Shown in pieces: positions 1 to 6,233 of a stretch of 32,924 nt of DNA; position 1 is the stretch's first letter; each line of letters opens with the position of its first letter. The DNA is from an uncultured Eubacteriales bacterium (GTDB lineage Bacteria > Bacillota > Clostridia > Christensenellales > Aristaeellaceae), in the NCBI GenBank assembly GCA_902798105.1, contig CADBVG010000006.1:1-32924 (forward strand), read 5' to 3'. The position numbers were made by a program, and so were the translations under genes. The notes under the pieces are model-generated. The model had not been told where the DNA came from, searched no databases, and saw only the letters and a program-made list of their open reading frames with translations.

Positions 1-2
1 AA

Positions 3-60
3 AGAAATCCGCAAGGATTTCTACCTTCCCTAACACCTACAACCTAAAACCTAAAACCTG
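3..60. repeat. Short hairpin plus CCTAAAAC-rich repeat tract
   Basis: An 8-bp perfect hairpin (arms AGAAATCC at 3-10 and GGATTTCT at 15-22) is followed by CCTTCCCTAA and several CCTA(A/C)AACC-type units up to about 59, directly before a perfect palindrome. Nearly the same order (CCTTCCCTAAAACCTAA, then a palindrome) occurs at 29977-30051, and the GAAATCC/GGATTTC pair recurs inside the element at 26127-26249. It is probably the tail of a repeat element that starts upstream of the window. No gene is visible before position 132. Confidence 0.6.
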
Positions 61-95
61 AATTCTGATTTGTCGCGGAGCGACAAATCAGAATT
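61..95. repeat. Dispersed palindrome, copy 1
   Basis: This is a perfect 16-bp inverted repeat with arms AATTCTGATTTGTCGC (61-76) and its complement (80-95) around the 3-nt loop GGA. It is the best-preserved member of a family also found at 6167-6207, 12871-12897, 28821-28847, 29714-29730 (half) and 30013-30051. It lies 36 nt upstream of the first gene. No T-tract follows it on the plus strand, so it is not a typical terminator. Confidence 0.85.
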
Positions 96-131
96 TACCG
101 AACCGAACCCTACCTTCAGGAGTCAGCTATA

Positions 132-935
132 ATGGACAATAAAGAAAAAGCGCGGCTATTCTCAGCACTCTTGGAAGCGGAACGCCCTTCTGTGTATCTC
201 CGCGCCATGCTGGCTTCGGGGGAGATGGCGAAGGACCTCCCGGAGCTGGCGGCATGCGTGGGCGTGCCCCAGAACCCGGTGTACCACCCGGAGGGGGACG
301 TGTTCGAGCATACGATGCTGGTGGTGGACTGTGCCGCAGCCCTGCGGGCGCAGGCGAAGAACCCGCTGGGCTTTATGCTCTCGGCGCTGACCCATGACCT
401 GGGCAAGGCCATTGCCACCCAGGTGCGGGAGGATGGCAAGATCGTCGCCTATGGCCATGAGGTGGCAGGCCTGCCCCTGTGCCGGGATCTGCTGGGCAGA
501 CTGACGGACGACGGCGCGCTGATCGACTATGTAGAGAACATGATGTGGCTGCACATGCGGCCCAATGTGCTGGCCAAGTGCCGATCGAAGAAGAAAAAGA
601 CGCGACAGCTGTTCGATCTGAGCTTGTGCCCCGAGGACCTGATCCTGCTGTCCCGGGCGGATGCCTCGGGCAAGCTGGACGCGCCCTACGATGAGGAATG
701 CGAGGCCTTCCTGCGCCAGCGGCTGGAGGACTATCGCCGGGTCGCCGCCCTGCCGATGGTCTCCCGGGAGGAACTGCGGGACGCGGGCTTCGACGGTGAC
801 ACTCTGGAGGCGGCCTCTAACCGCGCCCGCCAGCTGCACTTTTCAGGCTACGACCGGCAGCGCGCACTCCGGCAGGTGACGGCGGAGGCGCGGAGCAGGA
901 CAAAATTGAGAATTGTGAATGATGGAGATATGTGA
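132..935 (+). CDS. HD-domain phosphohydrolase (Cca-like HD module)
   Basis: This is a 267-residue soluble protein with an HD metal-dependent phosphohydrolase domain. The motif reads H60 (in HPEGDVFEHT), H88-D89 (in LTHDLGK) and a further histidine in YGHEVAG. This spacing and wording resemble the C-terminal HD region of bacterial CCA-adding tRNA nucleotidyltransferases, which has 2',3'-cyclic phosphodiesterase and phosphatase activities. No nucleotidyltransferase domain precedes it here, so the protein is a stand-alone HD module and its substrate is unknown. The start is ATG 132, with AGGAG at 118-122 nine nt upstream. The gene after it has its own candidate promoter, so this may be a single-gene unit or the end of an operon that begins outside the window. 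The domain is certain and the exact role is not. Confidence 0.85.
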   Translation: MDNKEKARLFSALLEAERPSVYLRAMLASGEMAKDLPELAACVGVPQNPVYHPEGDVFEHTMLVVDCAAALRAQAKNPLGFMLSALTHDLGKAIATQVREDGKIVAYGHEVAGLPLCRDLLGRLTDDGALIDYVENMMWLHMRPNVLAKCRSKKKKTRQLFDLSLCPEDLILLSRADASGKLDAPYDEECEAFLRQRLEDYRRVAALPMVSREELRDAGFDGDTLEAASNRARQLHFSGYDRQRALRQVTAEARSRTKLRIVNDGDM

Positions 936-941
936 TATACT
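913..941 (+). promoter_or_regulatory. Candidate sigma-A promoter for the MATE fusion gene
   Basis: TTGTGA (913-918) and TATACT (936-941) are 17 nt apart, within the 3' end of the HD gene and the gap before the next start at 987. The -35 matches the consensus at four of six positions, so it is plausible but not strong. Confidence 0.5.
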
Positions 942-986
942 GGTATTCCGAACACTGAATACAACGAGGATGGAGATCATGACGCC

Positions 987-2726
987 ATGATAAAGAAGCT
1001 GGTTGGACAGATGCTGGCCGCGCAGATACTCTCCGCGCTGACGGTATCGCTGTGTTTGCTCATCGACAACCTGATGATCGGGCGCTTTCTGGGCGAGGGC
1101 GCGCTGTCGGCCTACGGCTTGGCCGGCCCGGTGCTGCTGATCATCGGCGCGATCGGCAGTATGCTGTGCGCCGGGGCGCAGGTGGCCTGCGGCAAATCCC
1201 TGGGCCGGGGCGACAAGCTGGAGACGGACGTGGGCTATTCCTCCTCCGTGGCCCTGGCCGCCGCGCTTTCGCTGGTCTTTACGCTGCTGGTAGCGCTTCT
1301 GCGCGTGCCGCTGGCGCGCTTGCTCGGCGCGAAGGACCCGGTTTTACTGGCGGACACCAGCAGCTACATGGCGGGCTTCGTCATCGGCGCGCCGGCTTCC
1401 ATGGGGGCGCTGATACTCGTGCCCTTTTTGCAGATGGCCGGGCAGGGGAACCTGCTGATCGCGGCTGTGCTGGGTATGACCGTGGCGGATGTGGCCCTGG
1501 ACTGGCTAAACGTCGTCGTGTTCCACGGGGGCATGTTCGGCATGGGCTTGGCCTCGGCGCTGAGCTATTACGTGGCCGTGGTCATCGGCGGCAGCTATTT
1601 TCTGTCGAAAAACTGCGTGTTTACGTTTTCAACCGGGAATATCCGCTGGCGCAAGATCCGCGAGCTGGTGGCCGGCGGCATTCCCACGGTGGTCGGCATG
1701 GCCTCCACCGTGGTGCTGATCTTCGCCGTGAACAAGCTGCTGTTGGACCTGGGGGGCAAGGCGGCGGTGGCGGCCTATGCCGTGATCACCTCCGTGTGCA
1801 ACGGCGCCAACTGCATCAGCACGGGCATGGGCGGCGTGGCGCTGACCCTCTCCGGCGTGCTGTACAACGAGGAGGACCGCGCCGGGCTGTCGGACCTGCT
1901 GGGGCTGATCGCCCGGTGGGCGGTGGTGCTGGGCGTGGCGGCGATGGCGCTGCTGATGCTCTTCGCAAGCCCGCTGGCGACGCTGTTCATTCCCGAGGCG
2001 GGGGAGAGCCAGGTCATGGCGACAGCGGGGCTGCGGATGTTTGCGCTGGGGCTGATCCCCTGCTGCCTGAGCAACGGGCTGCGCAATTGCTACCAGGGCA
2101 CGGGGCGGGTTCGACTGATGGAGGCAATCAGCGTGATGGCCAACGCGGTGGTGCCGACGCTGGCGGCGTTCGCGCTGGGCAGGCTGACGGGCCTGAAGGG
2201 CGTGTGGCTGTACTTTGCTGCCGGTGAAACGCTGACACTGCTGGGCATCCTGGGCTATGTGTGGCTTAAAAAGGGTGGCGTCACCTGGCGGGCGGAGGAC
2301 ATACTGCTGCTTCGGGACAACTTTGGCGTGCCGGAGCGGGACCGGCTCGAGGCGATACTGCGGGACATGGACGGGGTGATGGACTATTCCCGTGCCGCGT
2401 CTGAGTTCTGCGTCGCCCACGGTGGCAGCGCGCGCCTGGCCGGCCATTTGGCGCTGTGCGTGGAGGAGATGGGCGGCAACATCGCGATCCATGGCTTTGG
2501 GGCGGATGGGAAGAACCAGCTCGCCATGCGCTTGCAGGTGAAGGACAGGCGCTGGACGTTGCGCTTCCGGGACGACTGCATGGCATTCGACCCCATCAGC
2601 CATGTGGGTCAAGGCGATGACGGGAGCCTGGGCATACGGCTGGCCATGCGCATGGCGGATGAGGCGCGCTACACCTATTCCATGAACCTGAACAACCTGA
2701 CCCTCGTGCTGAGGGACGCCGCCTGA
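987..2726 (+). CDS. MATE-family transporter fused to an RsbW-like HATPase domain
   Basis: The protein has 579 residues. Residues 1 to about 430 form a polytopic membrane region of the MATE/MOP superfamily (cation-coupled drug or metabolite export), beginning with the typical helix around QMLAAQILSALTVSLCLLIDNLMIGRFLG. The remaining 130 or so residues are cytosolic and resemble the HATPase fold of RsbW/SpoIIAB anti-sigma kinases. The N-box is E494-M-G-G-N498, a DDCMAFDP segment at 529-536 sits at the G1 box, and a GSLGIRLAMRMAD segment acts as the G2 region. Cys531 stands where a glycine is usual. The start is ATG 987 after GGATGGAG. An upstream ATG at 979 opens a three-codon frame that overlaps the start. 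The transporter call is firm. The ATPase role, either regulatory or as a partner-switching kinase, is inference. Confidence 0.88.
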   Translation: MIKKLVGQMLAAQILSALTVSLCLLIDNLMIGRFLGEGALSAYGLAGPVLLIIGAIGSMLCAGAQVACGKSLGRGDKLETDVGYSSSVALAAALSLVFTLLVALLRVPLARLLGAKDPVLLADTSSYMAGFVIGAPASMGALILVPFLQMAGQGNLLIAAVLGMTVADVALDWLNVVVFHGGMFGMGLASALSYYVAVVIGGSYFLSKNCVFTFSTGNIRWRKIRELVAGGIPTVVGMASTVVLIFAVNKLLLDLGGKAAVAAYAVITSVCNGANCISTGMGGVALTLSGVLYNEEDRAGLSDLLGLIARWAVVLGVAAMALLMLFASPLATLFIPEAGESQVMATAGLRMFALGLIPCCLSNGLRNCYQGTGRVRLMEAISVMANAVVPTLAAFALGRLTGLKGVWLYFAAGETLTLLGILGYVWLKKGGVTWRAEDILLLRDNFGVPERDRLEAILRDMDGVMDYSRAASEFCVAHGGSARLAGHLALCVEEMGGNIAIHGFGADGKNQLAMRLQVKDRRWTLRFRDDCMAFDPISHVGQGDDGSLGIRLAMRMADEARYTYSMNLNNLTLVLRDAA

Positions 2727-2739
2727 TCAGCGGCGTCCC
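2713..2739 (+). terminator. GC-rich hairpin over the MATE stop codon
   Basis: A perfect 10-bp stem (GGGACGCCGC at 2713-2722, GCGGCGTCCC at 2730-2739) has the TGA stop in its 7-nt loop. No T-tract follows, so it is a weak or factor-assisted terminator, or an mRNA 3' stabiliser. Confidence 0.55.
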
Positions 2740-2787
2740 GGGTATCCCCGAAACATATTCAGGCGGTGGCAACTTTACACAAAGCCG

Positions 2788-2817
2788 TTGACAGCTAAAA
2801 TAAGAAGGTGTTATACT
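2788..2817 (+). promoter_or_regulatory. Sigma-A promoter of the ilvBN operon
   Basis: A perfect TTGACA (2788-2793) and TATACT (2812-2817) are separated by 18 nt. Transcription should begin near 2823-2825, only about 12 nt before the leader hairpin. Confidence 0.85.
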
Positions 2818-2822
2818 TTTTT

Positions 2823-2906
2823 ATGATGATGCCGGATGCGCCCGCGGGTCTGATACTGGGACCGGCGGGCGCTTTTATGATCGACTGGAGGGTACAGCGA
2901 TGCTGA
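2823..2906 (+). other. Possible leader peptide ORF upstream of ilvB
   Basis: An in-frame run of 27 codons starts ATG-ATG-ATG at 2823 and stops at TGA 2904-2906, overlapping the ilvB start at 2900. It carries Leu-Ile-Leu codons (2850-2858) at the apex of the leader hairpin. No ribosome site can precede it if the transcript starts near 2824, so translation would be leaderless. Treat it as a hypothesis tied to the attenuator. Confidence 0.25.
2838..2876 (+). promoter_or_regulatory. Terminator-like hairpin in the ilvB leader (candidate attenuator)
   Basis: The arms are GCGCCCGCGGGTC (2838-2850) and GACCGGCGGGCGC (2860-2872). They pair at 12 of 13 positions around a 9-nt loop and are followed by TTTT (2873-2876). 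This has the form of an intrinsic terminator, yet it lies between a strong promoter and ilvB. That position suggests transcription attenuation, as is common for branched-chain amino acid operons. No T-box signature is visible. Confidence 0.65.
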
Positions 2907-4603
2907 TGACCGGGGCGCAGATACTGATGGAATGCCTGCTGGAGCAGGGGGTGGATATCGTCTTCGGCTTTCCGGGGGGGACGATACTGCACGTCTACGA
3001 CGCGCTGGCGGGCTATCTCAGCATTACCCACGTCCTGACGGCCCACGAACAGGGGGCCTGCCACGCGGCGGACGGCTACGCCCGCGCCACCGGCAAGGTG
3101 GGGGTGTGCTTCGCCACCTCCGGCCCCGGGGCCACCAACCTGGTCACCGGCATCGCCACCGCCTACATGGATTCCTCGCCGGTGGTCTGCATCACCTGCA
3201 ATGTGGGGCTGCCCCTGCTGGGCAAGGATTCCTTCCAGGAGGTGGACATCACCGGCGTCACCATGCCCATCACCAAGTGCAACTATCTGGTGCGGGACGT
3301 GGCTGACCTGGCAGACACCGTCAGGGAGGCCTTCGCCATCGCCCGCAGCGGCCGCCCCGGCCCGGTGCTGATCGACATTCCGAAGAACGTCACCCAGGAC
3401 ATGGCCGACTACGCGCCCCTCGACAGAAACGAGCACAGCAAGGCGGGGCGGCTGGCGCAGCTGATGAAGCGCTCCAGCCAGGATTTCCGCGCCCCGGAGC
3501 CGGATTACTGGGACATCGACATCCTGGCTGACATGCTCCGCGCGTCCCAACGGCCGATGCTGATCTGCGGCGGCGGCGTGGTGCGCAGCCGGGCCGACCG
3601 GGAATTCGAAGCCTTCGCCAACCGCATCGACGCGCCGGTGGGCATTACCGTAATGGGCGCGGGCGGCTTTCCGGGGCTGAACCCGCTGGCCACGGGCCTG
3701 GTGGGCATGCACGGCAGCCAGGCCAGCAACATTGCCGTGGACGCCTGCGATTTGCTGATCGCCGTGGGCTGCCGCTTCTCGGACCGGGTGGCCCTGAAGC
3801 CCGGCAGCTTTGCCCGCAACGCAAAGATCGTGCAGATCGACATCGACCGCAGCGAGATCAACAAGAACGTGGAGACCGACCACCACATCGTCGGCGACGC
3901 GAAGCGGGTGCTGCAGCTGCTGAACGAACGGCTGGAGCAGCTGGAGCACGCCAAGTGGAAGGACTACGTGTTCTCCTTCAAAACCGAGACAGAGTACGAC
4001 GAGGCTGGCGACCATATGACGCCCGGTCAGGTACTGGACATCATCGCGAAGGTCGTGCCCCGCGACGCCATATTCGCCACCGACGTGGGCCAGCACCAGA
4101 TGTGGGCCATACAGCACCTGCACTTTGAATACTCCGGCCAGCTGGTGACCTCGGGCGGCTTCGGCACGATGGGCTTCGGACTGGGCGCGGCCATCGGGGC
4201 CCAGGCGGGCAACCTGGATAAGCCTGTCGTGCTGATCACCGGCGACGGCAGCTTTCGCATGAACCTGAACGAGCTTTCAACGGTTCAGTACTACGGCCTT
4301 CCGGTGATCATCGTAATCTTCAACAACGGGACGTTGGGCATGGTGCGCCAGTGGCAGACGCTTACCTGCAATGGCCGCTACAGCGAGACCACGCTGGACC
4401 GGGGACCGGATTTTGTAAAGCTGGCGGAGGCCTACGGGCTGAATGGCCGCAGGGTGGCGGATGTGGCTGAGCTGGAGGTGGCGCTGGAGGACGCCCTTGC
4501 GGGCAGACAGGCGACGGTGATCGACTGCGCCATCGATATTGACGAAATGGTGCGGCCCATGGTGGGCGGCGGCAGCGACATCACCAGGTTCATGGTGGAT
4601 TGA
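2900..4603 (+). CDS. ilvB: Acetolactate synthase, large (catalytic) subunit
   Basis: This 567-residue ThDP enzyme condenses two pyruvates to acetolactate, or pyruvate with 2-oxobutyrate, as the first common step of valine, leucine and isoleucine synthesis. The N-terminal PYR domain carries the cofactor-activating glutamate E50 in AHEQGACHAADGYA. A central FAD-binding-type domain follows. The C-terminal PP domain has the metal/ThDP motif G448-D449-G450 with the paired asparagines N475-N476 in FNNGTLGMVRQWQ. The length is normal for the family. The start is ATG 2900 after GGAGGG; an ATG two codons later is the alternative. The regulatory subunit follows after 17 nt. No ilvC, ilvD or leuA lies in the window. 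The call is secure. Confidence 0.97.
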   Translation: MLMTGAQILMECLLEQGVDIVFGFPGGTILHVYDALAGYLSITHVLTAHEQGACHAADGYARATGKVGVCFATSGPGATNLVTGIATAYMDSSPVVCITCNVGLPLLGKDSFQEVDITGVTMPITKCNYLVRDVADLADTVREAFAIARSGRPGPVLIDIPKNVTQDMADYAPLDRNEHSKAGRLAQLMKRSSQDFRAPEPDYWDIDILADMLRASQRPMLICGGGVVRSRADREFEAFANRIDAPVGITVMGAGGFPGLNPLATGLVGMHGSQASNIAVDACDLLIAVGCRFSDRVALKPGSFARNAKIVQIDIDRSEINKNVETDHHIVGDAKRVLQLLNERLEQLEHAKWKDYVFSFKTETEYDEAGDHMTPGQVLDIIAKVVPRDAIFATDVGQHQMWAIQHLHFEYSGQLVTSGGFGTMGFGLGAAIGAQAGNLDKPVVLITGDGSFRMNLNELSTVQYYGLPVIIVIFNNGTLGMVRQWQTLTCNGRYSETTLDRGPDFVKLAEAYGLNGRRVADVAELEVALEDALAGRQATVIDCAIDIDEMVRPMVGGGSDITRFMVD

Positions 4604-4620
4604 CGGGGAGGCGAGCGTCG

Positions 4621-5172
4621 ATGAATGAAATCAGCAGGCACACCCTGGCGGTGCTGGTGGACAACGAGGCGGGCGTGCTGTCCCGCGTGGCGAGGCTGTT
4701 CTCCGGAAAGGGCTACAACATCGACTCGCTGGCCGTGGGCACCACCTACGACCCAGACATCTCCCGCATCACCATCGAGGTTTTGACCAGTGAAAAGCAG
4801 GCCAGGCTGATTTGCAGCCAGCTGCGCAAGCTGATCTGCGTCCACTCGGTCAAGCGGCTGGACGCCGCGAAATCCATCCGGCGGGAGCTGGTGCTGATCA
4901 AGGTGGCCGCGCCCACCCACGAGGTGCGCAACGAGATCATACAGATCGCCAACATCTTCCGCTCGTCCATCATCGATGTGTCCACCAGCTCGCTGACCAT
5001 CGCGGTGATCGGCGACGACAGCAAGGCCGAGGCTATACTGAACCTGCTGGGCGAGTTCGGTATACTGGAACTGGTGCGCACCGGCATGGTCGCCCTGGAG
5101 CGCGGCGAGGATACCATCGACGCGCAGACCAAGGTGAAGGACGAGTACGATTATGGAAAGAATGTACTTTGA
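4621..5172 (+). CDS. ilvN: Acetolactate synthase, small (regulatory) subunit
   Basis: This 183-residue subunit has an N-terminal ACT domain (about residues 8-80: HTLAVLVDNEAGVLSRVARLFSGKGYNIDSL) that binds valine and gives feedback control and full activity to IlvB. A C-terminal small-subunit domain follows. The frame is open from a TTG at 4600, but ATG 4621 is the better start because GGGGAGG lies at 4605-4611, nine nt upstream. The conserved N-terminus of the family also begins here. It is co-transcribed with ilvB. Its last codons overlap a 14-codon frame described separately. Confidence 0.95.
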   Translation: MNEISRHTLAVLVDNEAGVLSRVARLFSGKGYNIDSLAVGTTYDPDISRITIEVLTSEKQARLICSQLRKLICVHSVKRLDAAKSIRRELVLIKVAAPTHEVRNEIIQIANIFRSSIIDVSTSSLTIAVIGDDSKAEAILNLLGEFGILELVRTGMVALERGEDTIDAQTKVKDEYDYGKNVL

Positions 5173-5197
5173 CATAGAAGGGATGACACATGGGTAA
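5153..5197 (+). other. 14-codon ORF resembling the start of ilvC
   Basis: ATG 5153 to TAA 5195-5197 encodes MERMYFDIEGMTHG. It overlaps the ilvN end and the next gene's start. The first seven residues look like the opening of ketol-acid reductoisomerases from Clostridia (M-x-x-MYYD/F-type), and ilvC commonly follows ilvN. It may be a relic left when ilvC was lost or replaced, or chance. There is no separate evidence of translation. Confidence 0.2.
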
Positions 5198-6167
5198 ATC
5201 CAATTTTGCGGTATTCGTTGATTTGGAGAACGTGGGGGCGAAGGAATCGCTGCTGCTCTCCATCATTGAAAAAGTGAAGATTCGCGGGGACATCCTGCTG
5301 GGCAAGGTATACGGCTACACCGACCGCTACACCGATCTGAAGCCGGTGCTGCTGTCGAACACCTTCGCGGTGGTGCCCTCGCTGCGCTGGGGCAAGGTGC
5401 AGAAGAACAACCTGGACATCCAGCTGGTGATCGACGCCATGGAGGTGGCCTACACCAACCCGCTGATCGACAGCTTCTGCATCGTCTCCGGCGACAGCGA
5501 CTATACCCCCCTGGTGGGGCGGCTGAAGAGCATGGGCAAGCACGTGCTGGGCATCTCCCGCTCGGAGGCGGCCAGCGGCATATTCGTCAACGCCTGCAAC
5601 GAGTTCGTGTTCCTGGAGTCGGTGGCCAAGCGCCAGCCCAAGAAGAGCAAGAAGCAGGAGAGCATTCCCGAGGAGGGCGACATCAACGAGCTGGTAGCGC
5701 AGGTGGAGACCATCGTGGGCGACCAGGACGAGGAGCAGATGTACGCCAGTGAGCTGAAAGACACGCTGAACCGCCTGCGCCCGGACTTTTCCGAGAAGAG
5801 CTACGGCTGCGCCACCTTTGGCAAGCTGGTGCAGCAGATCACCCGCAACTCCGACAAGCTGACCAGCTGGATGGAGAATTCCAGCCTGATGATCGGCCTG
5901 GATACCGAGGACGAGGGCGAGGCCAAGCTGGACAAGACCAACTGGGTGCACGCCTTCGAGCAGGCCCTGGCGCACTTCAAGGACGAGGGCTTCGAGCGCG
6001 TGAACCCCTCCATCCTCAAGGCCACCATACAGGCCGATTACCCCAGCTTCGAGGAGAAGCAGATCGGCTTCAAGCGCTTCAGCGACGTGATGAAGGCCCT
6101 GGAAAAGAAGGGCCTGCTGGTGATCGAAATGGACGACGCGCACACGATGCTGCTGAGGATATGCTGA
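5190..6167 (+). CDS. NYN-domain (LabA/DUF88-like) protein with two OST-HTH/LOTUS domains
   Basis: The protein has 325 residues. Residues 1 to about 145 form a NYN/PIN-like nuclease fold with the acidic residues expected of an active site: D11 and N14 (VFVDLENVG), D76 (NNLDIQL), and D102 and D104 (VSGDSDYTPLVGRL). After a charged linker come two regions resembling OST-HTH/LOTUS RNA-binding domains, about 170-240 and 255-325 (WVHAFEQALAHF to the C-terminus). NYN proteins are metal-dependent RNases or RNA-binding factors, and the NYN plus LOTUS layout also occurs in eukaryotic MARF1-type proteins. The start is ATG 5190, 17 nt after ilvN and preceded by AAGGGAT, so it is probably read from the ilvB promoter. 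The domain calls are good and the RNA target is unknown. Confidence 0.85.
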   Translation: MGKSNFAVFVDLENVGAKESLLLSIIEKVKIRGDILLGKVYGYTDRYTDLKPVLLSNTFAVVPSLRWGKVQKNNLDIQLVIDAMEVAYTNPLIDSFCIVSGDSDYTPLVGRLKSMGKHVLGISRSEAASGIFVNACNEFVFLESVAKRQPKKSKKQESIPEEGDINELVAQVETIVGDQDEEQMYASELKDTLNRLRPDFSEKSYGCATFGKLVQQITRNSDKLTSWMENSSLMIGLDTEDEGEAKLDKTNWVHAFEQALAHFKDEGFERVNPSILKATIQADYPSFEEKQIGFKRFSDVMKALEKKGLLVIEMDDAHTMLLRIC

Positions 6168-6207
6168 TAAATTCTGATTTGTCGCGCTGCGACAAATCAG
6201 AATTTAT
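6167..6207. repeat. Dispersed palindrome, copy 2
   Basis: A 19-bp perfect inverted repeat has arms at 6167-6185 and 6189-6207 around the loop GCT, sharing the core CTGATTTGTCGC. It begins at the last base of the TGA stop of the NYN gene and ends 13 nt before the ribosome site of the next gene. Confidence 0.85.
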
Positions 6208-6233
6208 TAAACCAAACCACGGAGGAAGAAGAC

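Noticed and set aside
979-990. Three-codon upstream ORF (ATG ACG CCA TGA) overlapping the MATE start
   Set aside because: It is too short to support from one sequence and may arise by chance; it is mentioned in the gene entry only.
2818-2899. T-box riboswitch in the ilvB leader
   Set aside because: The leader is under 80 nt and has no specifier-loop architecture or T-box sequence; a simple hairpin attenuator fits better.
2795-4123. Long minus-strand open frame opposite ilvB, and similar long frames opposite many genes (for example 5151-6143, 6783-8018, 7996-9444, 9568-10968)
   Set aside because: They mirror strongly conserved plus-strand genes, are low-complexity (rich in His, Gln, Ala and Gly), have no ribosome sites and arise from high-GC codon bias.
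4600-4620. Upstream TTG start for ilvN
   Set aside because: It overlaps the ilvB stop with no ribosome site in front; ATG 4621 has GGGGAGG at good spacing and the family N-terminus.
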